A program made the translations under genes and the position numbers. From contig JAILLX010000013.1 in NCBI GenBank assembly GCA_024692925.1, forward strand, positions 1 through 8,225: DNA of 8,225 nt. The letters run 5' to 3'. This stretch comes from a bacterium (GTDB taxonomy: Bacteria > Pseudomonadota > Alphaproteobacteria > Rs-D84 > CACZYB01). Shown in pieces: positions 1 through 5,904 of this stretch. The notes under the pieces were generated by a model, which saw only the letters and a program-made list of their open reading frames with translations, made no database searches and was not told where the DNA came from. Numbering within the stretch: the first letter of the stretch is position 1; the number at the start of each line of letters is the position of its first letter.

Positions 1-167
1 TCATTTAACTTTTTTTCATCAAGGTTTGTACCTTCTTTTATATCAATAATATTTTTTACCATATCAGGATGAAGACGTTTTAATCCAGAAATTTTTATAT
101 CACTCACTTCTGAACGAGCAAGCGATGAAAAGGTTAAACAAAAAACTAAAATCAAAAATTTTTTCAT
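1..167 (-). CDS. bamA: BamA, outer-membrane protein assembly factor, N-terminal fragment (3' end beyond window)
   Basis: Only the first 55 codons are present; the gene runs off the left edge. The protein opens with a signal peptide (MKK, hydrophobic LILVFCLTF core, SSLA/RS cleavage region around residues 17-19). It continues into VSDIKISGLKRLHPDMV and an I-K-E-G-T-N-L-D-E-K-K-L stretch, which matches the start of POTRA domain 1 (the family pattern is I-x-V-x-G-x-x-R-[IL] ... I-x-x-G-x-x-[YFL]-[DN]-x-x-x-[IL]). BamA is the beta-barrel core of the BAM complex, which inserts outer-membrane proteins; its periplasmic POTRA repeats bind substrates and lipoprotein partners. The ATG shares one base with the rseP stop (TAATG), so it is almost certainly co-transcribed and translationally coupled. 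The rseP-bamA order is the usual one in Proteobacteria and supports the call. A homologous POTRA protein such as TamA is possible from 55 residues alone, but the context makes that unlikely. Confidence 0.85.
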   Translation of the reverse strand, partial: MKKFLILVFCLTFSSLARSEVSDIKISGLKRLHPDMVKNIIDIKEGTNLDEKKLN

Positions 168-1249
168 TATTTTATAATCCTTAGAACATCATTTAAATTT
201 GAAAGAATTAACAAAAACACAATAAATAAAAAGCCCATAAAGAAAATTACTTCTTTTAATTTTTCAGGAATTTCTCGTCTTATAATTCCCTCTATTATAT
301 ATATAAATAAATATCCACCGTCAAGAACAGGTATTGGAAATAGATTGAAAAGCCCAAGACTTACCGAAATAAATGCCATTAAATAGAAGAATGCATATGC
401 ACCAGCAGAAAGTGCATCACCACTGACCTTTGCAATAGAAATCATTCCACCCAATTCTTTTGATGAACGATTTCCAGAAATAATTTCACCCAATGATTTT
501 AATGTATCGCAAACAATAGTAGAAATAGAAGAATAAGATTTTTCAATTGCTTCAATAAAACCTATAGTCTTATAATTTTCGAATCGTGAAGCATAACTTA
601 CGCCCATAAAATATGTATTATTTTTTCGTTCAGGTGTAAGAGATAAAATTAAATCCTTGTTATCACGTTTAACCTTAACAGAAAGTTTTTTTCCATTTGA
701 ATTGGATAATATTTTTGAAATATTTCTTGGGTTTTCAATTACAATATCATCAATGGAAATAATTGTATCACCAGCACGTATTCCCGCAACGTATGCCGGA
801 GAATCCTTTACTGTATCCATAACAACAGATGAAGTTTGTGGAACACCGATAAATAAATACAAGGCAAAAAATACAAAAAATGAAAATAGAAAATTAAAAA
901 ATGGACCCGCAAAAACGATTGATGCCTTTTGATAACGTTTTTTAAATTCAAAACTTTCCGACTTATCCTTTTGGCTCATCTTTTTTATTTTTTTTGCTTT
1001 TTCCTCGGCACTTTCCGGAGTATCAGATTGCCCAAGCATTTTTACATAACCACCAAGTGGGATTGCAGAAATTTTCCAAACAGTATTATGTTTGTCCTTC
1101 CATGAAAAAAGTGATGGACCAAAACCAATTGAAAAAGATTCAACACGGACACCATTTATCCTTGCAAACAAAAAATGACCAAATTCATGAACAAAAACAA
1201 TAATTGGAAGCAATATAATAAAAGCAATAATTCCTGTTAAAATTCCCAT
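167..1249 (-). CDS. rseP: RseP-type site-2 intramembrane zinc metalloprotease (M50), single PDZ
   Basis: This 360-residue membrane protease cuts transmembrane substrates within the membrane; in E. coli the substrate is the anti-sigma factor RseA, and in Caulobacter the homologue MmpA cleaves PodJ. The zinc-binding HEFGH motif is at residues 21-25 inside the first membrane helix, followed by GGYVKM at 66-71 and AGPxxN at 114-119. The third zinc-ligand motif, NLFPIPVLDGG, is at 302-312 (Asp310), so all catalytic elements are present. Membrane segments are visible near 3-20, 108-134, 283-307 and 333-350. One PDZ domain spans about 140-212, with a typical SPAYVAGIRAGD core. E. coli RseP has about 450 residues and two PDZ domains, so this is a shorter one-PDZ form. 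A charged Lys/Glu loop occupies 76-108. The ATG has AGGG 9 nt upstream (1259-1262). bamA follows with a 1-nt overlap; comF lies 68 nt upstream. The substrate in this organism cannot be told from sequence. Confidence 0.94.
   Translation of the reverse strand: MGILTGIIAFIILLPIIVFVHEFGHFLFARINGVRVESFSIGFGPSLFSWKDKHNTVWKISAIPLGGYVKMLGQSDTPESAEEKAKKIKKMSQKDKSESFEFKKRYQKASIVFAGPFFNFLFSFFVFFALYLFIGVPQTSSVVMDTVKDSPAYVAGIRAGDTIISIDDIVIENPRNISKILSNSNGKKLSVKVKRDNKDLILSLTPERKNNTYFMGVSYASRFENYKTIGFIEAIEKSYSSISTIVCDTLKSLGEIISGNRSSKELGGMISIAKVSGDALSAGAYAFFYLMAFISVSLGLFNLFPIPVLDGGYLFIYIIEGIIRREIPEKLKEVIFFMGFLFIVFLLILSNLNDVLRIIK
177..182 (-). promoter_or_regulatory. Ribosome binding site of bamA inside the end of rseP
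   Basis: On the minus strand AAGGAT lies 9 nt before the bamA ATG and within the last codons of rseP. It supports this start codon and the coupled reading of the two genes. Confidence 0.6.
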
Positions 1250-1279
1250 TTTTATTTTCCCTAAATTTTAATATTTTAT

Positions 1280-1308
1280 ATATTACAAAATTTTATATTG
1301 AGAATCAA
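1280..1308 (-). promoter_or_regulatory. Possible internal promoter for rseP-bamA
   Basis: In the 68-nt gap between comF and rseP the minus strand reads TTGATT (1308-1303), a 17-nt spacer, then TAATAT (1285-1280). This is a fair sigma70-like match with ideal spacing that would start transcription near 1273, about 24 nt before the rseP ATG. In such AT-rich DNA a match of this quality can arise by chance. It would let the envelope genes be expressed apart from comF. I saw no terminator hairpin in the gap, so read-through from comF is also expected. Confidence 0.35.
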
Positions 1309-1317
1309 CAGAATTAT

Positions 1318-2049
1318 CTATTTTATAACTCTGGCAAAAGTAAGAACAAAAACTTTATTAGCACCACTTTTCTTTAAAATTTTTGTACATTCATTTACAG
1401 TCGCACCAGTAGTAAATACATCATCAATAAGCAATATATTCTTTCCTTTTATCCTTTGATTTTTCTTTACAACAAAAACACCGGAAACATTTTGTTTTCT
1501 TTCCTTTTCAGACATATGCCCTTGGGATGGAGTTGATTTAGAACGAAGCAATGTTGAATAAAGCACAGGTTTTTGATATGCCTTTGAAATATAGGTTGAA
1601 AGAAGACTTGCCTGATTATACTTTCTTTTTAACATACGGGTAAGATGTATTGGAACAGGTATAATTACATCAATTTCATCCTTAAATTTTCGACCTGCCA
1701 TAATCATAATAGTAGAAATAGGTTTTGCATATTGTGTTTTATCACCATGTTTAAATGGAAGGATTATTTTCTTTGCAAAATCATCATATCTTACCGCAGA
1801 AATTGCACCATCAAATTTATATGGCTTCTTTATACAATTAGGGCAAAGTAATTTTTTGTTTTTACTTTTTAACTTAAATTCAAATGGATAACCACAACAA
1901 GCACATTTTGGTTCAGAAATTACATCAAATTTTGATGCACAAGAAATACAAAGATAACCACTTTCACCAAGGAAATTTTTACAAATACAGCACTGTTGAG
2001 GGAAAATAAAATTTATTACGGAATCCCAAATATGTTTTAGTATTACCAT
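1318..2049 (-). CDS. comF: ComF family protein (zinc-finger plus phosphoribosyltransferase-like domain)
   Basis: The 243-residue protein has the two-part ComF layout. An N-terminal cysteine-rich region carries C20/C21-x-C23 with C34-x2-C37, then C49-x-C51-C52 with C69-x2-C72, as in double zinc ribbons. A type I phosphoribosyltransferase fold follows, ending in the PRPP-binding loop IDDVFTTGAT at 208-217. The family-typical RKYNQASLL block (usually R-G-[FY]-N-Q-A) sits between. ComF proteins act in the cytoplasm and are needed for natural transformation in Bacillus and Haemophilus, where they are thought to help handle incoming single-stranded DNA. Related GntX proteins exist in bacteria not known to be competent, so competence itself is not shown. 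Its ATG overlaps the stop of the upstream OmpA-like gene by 7 nt (ATGGTAA). No Shine-Dalgarno is apparent, which suggests expression by translational coupling. The length is normal and all key residues are present. Confidence 0.9.
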   Translation of the reverse strand: MVILKHIWDSVINFIFPQQCCICKNFLGESGYLCISCASKFDVISEPKCACCGYPFEFKLKSKNKKLLCPNCIKKPYKFDGAISAVRYDDFAKKIILPFKHGDKTQYAKPISTIMIMAGRKFKDEIDVIIPVPIHLTRMLKRKYNQASLLSTYISKAYQKPVLYSTLLRSKSTPSQGHMSEKERKQNVSGVFVVKKNQRIKGKNILLIDDVFTTGATVNECTKILKKSGANKVFVLTFARVIK

Positions 2050-3551
2050 TTCATAATATTATATTCTTTTACGTTTTCTTCTTCACCAAACATATCAGTA
2101 CCTTTGCTTACACGCAATTTTGTATAAGCATCATTACTTACAACACGAAAAGCAAAAGAATCTTCATCACGATTAGTTAGAACAGGAAGTATTTGCTTAT
2201 CAGAAATACCTGCATTACGCAAAATATTACTTACAATAGAAAGACGACGTGCAGTCAACTTTTTCTTTTTTGGATTACCCATAACACTTTCCGGTATGGT
2301 TATTTCAATGGAATTTGTTGGTTGTTCAGTTGCAATTTGTGCAAATGAGCGAATCAAATTAACACTTTCGCCAGAAACAGCACTGCTTCCGTTTTGGAAA
2401 TCGATTTTCATTTGCAAAACTTCACGAGTACCAGCCTTTAACGGACCACTTGGTGCAGAAAGAGATTTTTTTGCATCCTGTAATTTTTCCTTTACATCTT
2501 TCACATCAATTTTTTCAACAGAAACTTTTTTATCGCCTTTACCTTCCAAAGCATCTTCTACATTTTTTTGTTCTTCGAATCCTTCATCATCCTGATATTC
2601 TTCTTCATTTTCTTCTTCGTTTTCATCAATTTCTTCATCGACATCCTCTTCTAATGCTTCCTCGTTTTCATCTTCATAAGCAGAAAGATATTGATTGCCA
2701 GAAAGATATGTTTTATGCAAATCTTTTTTACGATTTTCCGAAGAAACTAATATATCAGAATATTTTTTCTTCTTCACAGACTGTGTATTTTTGCTTACCA
2801 CAACATTTTTATTTGTTTCAGGCTGGATTGCAGAAAATGCCTTTATAAAAGGACTGTTTATAGAATCAGCAGTATTTTTCTTTGTTTCTTTTTTCTTTGT
2901 TTTTGAAACTATAACCCCAAATGGATTTTCATCCACATTTTCAGTTTTTGTTTCAATTGTTGGAACTTTTATATCATCAACCTTTGCAACAACCTTTTCT
3001 TTTTTATTAGATTTTTTAGGTTCAATTTTTGCAACAATATTCTTTTTTACCTTCTTTTCAACAATCGGAGATTTAACAGGTTCAGATGTTGAAACAAGGA
3101 CTTCTTCCCCTTCGGACACCTTTATATTTGCAAATTTATCATTCTTATTTTTTGCAAGGGTACGAGTTTTTTTAATTTCTGGTTTAATAAGATCATCGGG
3201 ACGAAGAGAAGAAACCTTTTCCGATTTCACAACTGGTTTAACAGGTTCAATTTTTTCTTCGACCTTTGCAATCATTGGTTCAGGCAAAGGCAATTCTTCT
3301 GTAATAGATGGTAATTTATCATCAGTATTTTCTTCATCCAAAGAAACGACTTCATAAATAATAGCATCAGAATCTTCAGGAAGAAATGCTTCGTTTGGTT
3401 GTTCAAGAACCATATCAGCAAGAGTTGCAACATTAGGTAAACTATCTGAGGCCTTTGATAAAAAAGCCCCAGATATTCCCATATCAAGGGACGAGGCATT
3501 ATTTGAAATGCCGAATAAAAACATCAAAAATAAAATAACTTTCTGTCGCAT
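2043..3551 (-). CDS. Secreted protein with Lys/Glu-rich low-complexity region and divergent OmpA-like C-terminal domain
   Basis: I do not recognise a named gene. The 502-residue product starts with a signal peptide (MRQK, then a hydrophobic stretch to about residue 15, probable cleavage in NASS at 18-21), so it should enter the periplasm or outer membrane. Residues about 60-280 are low complexity and rich in Lys, Glu, Val and Ser, probably unstructured. Residues 293-327 are extremely acidic (24 of 35 are Asp or Glu). From about 381 to 480 the chain resembles an OmpA/MotB-type domain: a MKIDFQNGSSAV strand, then a long helix with LTARRLSIV (432-440) followed by an NAGI turn, like the family's L-S-x-x-R-A-x-x-V ... 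G-I pattern. The peptidoglycan-binding G-[HY]-[TS]-D block is not visible (ITIPESVMGNP stands in its place), while an Arg equivalent is kept (R435/R436). Peptidoglycan binding is therefore doubtful. The ATG has AAAGGGA 9 nt upstream (3561-3567). It is the first gene of the leftward operon, overlapping comF by 7 nt. Confidence 0.75.
   Translation of the reverse strand: MRQKVILFLMFLFGISNNASSLDMGISGAFLSKASDSLPNVATLADMVLEQPNEAFLPEDSDAIIYEVVSLDEENTDDKLPSITEELPLPEPMIAKVEEKIEPVKPVVKSEKVSSLRPDDLIKPEIKKTRTLAKNKNDKFANIKVSEGEEVLVSTSEPVKSPIVEKKVKKNIVAKIEPKKSNKKEKVVAKVDDIKVPTIETKTENVDENPFGVIVSKTKKKETKKNTADSINSPFIKAFSAIQPETNKNVVVSKNTQSVKKKKYSDILVSSENRKKDLHKTYLSGNQYLSAYEDENEEALEEDVDEEIDENEEENEEEYQDDEGFEEQKNVEDALEGKGDKKVSVEKIDVKDVKEKLQDAKKSLSAPSGPLKAGTREVLQMKIDFQNGSSAVSGESVNLIRSFAQIATEQPTNSIEITIPESVMGNPKKKKLTARRLSIVSNILRNAGISDKQILPVLTNRDEDSFAFRVVSNDAYTKLRVSKGTDMFGEEENVKEYNIMKW
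2571..2675 (-). repeat. Acidic low-complexity tract in the OmpA-like gene
   Basis: This stretch codes for residues 293-327 of the OmpA-like protein and consists largely of GAA, GAT and GAC codons (TTC/ATC on the plus strand). It is compositionally simple rather than a regular tandem repeat. Such tracts can change length by slippage and often mark flexible, charged linkers in secreted proteins. Confidence 0.6.
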
Positions 3552-3604
3552 TCCTTTTCGTCCCTTTCACTCCTTCTCCTTCATTGTTTTACTATGCTTT
3601 TTTT

Positions 3605-3613
3605 ATTATATCA
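3605..3613 (-). promoter_or_regulatory. Extended -10 promoter candidate for the OmpA-like/comF/rseP/bamA operon
   Basis: The minus strand reads TGATATAAT: a perfect TATAAT (3610-3605) preceded by TG one base upstream, an extended -10 element. No good -35 box lies 17 nt further upstream (only ATTTTT within an A/T run), which is tolerable for extended -10 promoters. The start would fall near 3598, giving a leader of about 47 nt that carries several purine-rich GGAG/AGGG elements before the ATG at 3551. Confidence 0.5.
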
Positions 3614-3638
3614 AGAAGAAAATTAAAAAAAATTCTCG

Positions 3639-3667
3639 TTGCTTTTATATATTTTAAAAGTTATAGT
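3639..3667 (+). promoter_or_regulatory. Promoter candidate for glgB
   Basis: TTGCTT (3639-3644), a 17-nt A/T-rich spacer and TATAGT (3662-3667) form a sigma70-like promoter on the plus strand. Transcription would start near 3674 and leave a leader of about 26 nt before the glgB ATG. It stands back to back with the leftward extended -10 promoter, whose -10 box is about 30 bp away. I saw no operator palindrome between them, and nothing else in this 148-bp intergenic stretch. Confidence 0.5.
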
Positions 3668-3688
3668 TCATTTATGGGTAGGAAGCAT

Positions 3689-3694
3689 AGGGGG
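3689..3694 (+). promoter_or_regulatory. Ribosome binding site of glgB
   Basis: AGGGGG lies 5 nt before the ATG at 3700 and supports that start. A second purine run (AGGAAG) lies slightly further upstream. Confidence 0.65.
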
Positions 3695-3699
3695 AAAAT

Positions 3700-5904
3700 A
3701 TGGATAATGGCATTTTAACAAAAGAAAATATTCAAAATATAATCTCTGGTCGTGAAAACAATCCATTTGCTTTTCTTGGATTTCATAAATTAGATAATGA
3801 AAAAAAATCTGCCGTTATACGGGTTTTTAATCCATTTGCACAAAAAATTTCTGTGATTACTGATGGATTAAGTATTGAAACCCCTATGGAAAAAATCCAC
3901 GAAGATGGGCTTTATGAAACTTTTATAAATGAAGACGAATGTAAATATAAACTTCTTATTACTGATGATACAGGAAAGGAAAGATTAACCGAGGATACAT
4001 ACAGTTTTCCACCTGTGATTGGGGAATTTGACAATTACCTTTTAAGGGAAGGAAACCATTTTGAACTTTATCATAAGATGGGGGCCCATCCTATGACCCT
4101 TAATGGAGTTGATGGCGTTTCGTTCGCTGTATGGGCTCCGGATGCATACAGGGTTAGTGTTGTCGGGGATTTTAATAACTGGGATGGTAGAGTTAATGTT
4201 ATGCGACGTCATCCAGTAAGTGGTATATGGGATATATTTATTCCTCATTTAACAGAAGGAACAATTTATAAATTTGAATTAATTTCAAAGGATGGAAGAC
4301 TTTTACCACTTAAATCTGATCCGTATGGTTTTTATCAAGAACTTCGCCCTAAAACCGCATCTATTGTATGGGATCAAAATAAATATAAGTGGGAAGTAAA
4401 CGAGCATTGGGAAAAAATTAAAAAGGCGGTTAATTCCATTGATGCTCCTATATCAATATATGAAGTACACCTTGGGTCATGGAAAAGAAAGGATGGAAAT
4501 CAATATTTAAGTTATCGCGAACTTGCACATGATTTGATTCCTTATGTTAAATATATGGGATTTACTCATATAGAACTTTTGCCAATAATGGAATATCCGT
4601 TTGATGGATCATGGGGGTATCAGACAACAGGAATGTTTGCACCAACTTCAAGATATGGCACACCTGATGATTTTAAATATTTCGTTGAACAATGCCATAA
4701 TGCTGGAATCGCAGTAATACTTGATTGGGTTGCAGCTCATTTTCCAAAGGATGCTCATGGACTTGCAAACTTTGATGGGCGACCATTATATGAATATGCG
4801 GATGACAGAAAAGGTGAACATAAAGATTGGGGCACAAAAATTTATGATTACGGAAGAAATGAAGTTGTAAACTTTCTTCTTGCATCTGCTACATTCTGGC
4901 TTGATGAATACAAGGTTGATGGGTTAAGGTTTGATGCGGTTGCATCTATGCTTTATCTTGATTACAGCCGTGGTGCCGGTCAATGGGTTCCAAATATTTA
5001 TGGTGGTAGAGAGAATTTAGAAGCAATTGCCTTTCTTCAAAAAGTTAATACTTTGATGTATGGAAAATATCCAAATACAGCTTCGTTTGCAGAGGAATCA
5101 ACCGGTTGGGGAAATGTTTCGAAACCTGTTGATGTGGGTGGTCTTGGGTTTGGATATAAGTGGAATATGGGTTGGATGCATGATGTTCTTGATTATATGA
5201 GTAAAGATCCAATTTACAGAAAATATATTCATCATCAAATGACACATTGCATAATGTATGCCTTTTCAGAAAACTTTGTTCTTTCTATTTCCCATGATGA
5301 AGTTGTACATTGTAAATGTTCACTTATAAATAAAATGCCTGGTGATAAATGGCAAAAGTTTGCAAACCTTCGTGCATTTTATGGATATATGTGGACTTTC
5401 CCAGGGCGAAAACTTTTGTTTATGGGTGACGAATTTGCACAATATAATGAATGGAATGAAAACCAAAGTTTGGATTGGCATTTAACAAATGATCCATATA
5501 ACAGAGCTGTTCAAAAAGAAGTTAAAACATTAAATGAACTTTATAAATCTGAACCTGCATTATATGAAAATAATTCAAGTCCAGATTGTTTCAGATGGCT
5601 TGATTATAACGATTCTGAAAATAGTGTATTCCCATATATAAGGTATGCAAAAAACAGGGATAACTATTTAATTGCAATTACAAATATGACTCCTATTATT
5701 AGGGAAGATTACAGAATTGGTGTTCCTGAAGACTGTGAATTTGAAGAAATATTTAATTCTGATGATTTTGAATTTATGGGAAGTGGTGTTGGCAATGATG
5801 GACTTTTGAAACCAGAAGCTATTGAATGGCAAGGATTTAAACAATCCTTAAGTATTACATTACCACCACTTGCAACAATAATACTTAAACCAAAAAGAAA
5901 GTAA
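3700..5904 (+). CDS. glgB: 1,4-alpha-glucan (glycogen) branching enzyme, GH13
   Basis: The 734-residue enzyme is about as long as E. coli GlgB (728). It cuts alpha-1,4-glucan chains and rejoins them through alpha-1,6 bonds to branch glycogen in the cytoplasm. Two N-terminal beta-sandwich modules are visible: one near 16-105 (NPFAFLGFHK start) and a CBM48 near 130-220 (FAVWAPDAYRVSVVGDFNNW). The GH13 barrel follows, opening with IYEVHLGSWKR. Catalytic motifs are intact: region I DWVAAHFP (Asp342, His347), nucleophile Asp412 in DGLRFDAV, acid/base Glu465 in AEEST, and Asp533 in SHDEVVH. The spacing between them equals that of D405/E458/D526 in E. coli. The C-terminal all-beta domain ends with LPPLATIILKP. 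Region I has AA where PG or PA is usual. No glgA, glgC or glgX is in the window, so the gene stands alone here with its own promoter and ribosome binding site. Its stop directly abuts that of the convergent addB gene. Confidence 0.97.
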   Translation: MDNGILTKENIQNIISGRENNPFAFLGFHKLDNEKKSAVIRVFNPFAQKISVITDGLSIETPMEKIHEDGLYETFINEDECKYKLLITDDTGKERLTEDTYSFPPVIGEFDNYLLREGNHFELYHKMGAHPMTLNGVDGVSFAVWAPDAYRVSVVGDFNNWDGRVNVMRRHPVSGIWDIFIPHLTEGTIYKFELISKDGRLLPLKSDPYGFYQELRPKTASIVWDQNKYKWEVNEHWEKIKKAVNSIDAPISIYEVHLGSWKRKDGNQYLSYRELAHDLIPYVKYMGFTHIELLPIMEYPFDGSWGYQTTGMFAPTSRYGTPDDFKYFVEQCHNAGIAVILDWVAAHFPKDAHGLANFDGRPLYEYADDRKGEHKDWGTKIYDYGRNEVVNFLLASATFWLDEYKVDGLRFDAVASMLYLDYSRGAGQWVPNIYGGRENLEAIAFLQKVNTLMYGKYPNTASFAEESTGWGNVSKPVDVGGLGFGYKWNMGWMHDVLDYMSKDPIYRKYIHHQMTHCIMYAFSENFVLSISHDEVVHCKCSLINKMPGDKWQKFANLRAFYGYMWTFPGRKLLFMGDEFAQYNEWNENQSLDWHLTNDPYNRAVQKEVKTLNELYKSEPALYENNSSPDCFRWLDYNDSENSVFPYIRYAKNRDNYLIAITNMTPIIREDYRIGVPEDCEFEEIFNSDDFEFMGSGVGNDGLLKPEAIEWQGFKQSLSITLPPLATIILKPKRK

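Noticed and set aside
1302..1306. GANTC (CcrM-type methylation) site overlapping the possible rseP -35 box.
   Set aside because: GANTC also occurs at several places inside genes in this window, so one overlap with a weak promoter candidate is not meaningful.
1250..1317. Possible terminator or small RNA in the gap between comF and rseP.
   Set aside because: The gap is A/T-rich with no stable G/C stem followed by a T-run; only a weak promoter candidate could be supported.
2695..3357. Long plus-strand open frame (220 codons, Phe/Ser/Thr-rich) opposite the OmpA-like gene.
   Set aside because: It mirrors the Lys/Glu-rich codons of the real gene (AAA/GAA read as TTT/TTC), has no recognisable domain, and the minus-strand gene has a signal peptide, ribosome binding site and operon context.
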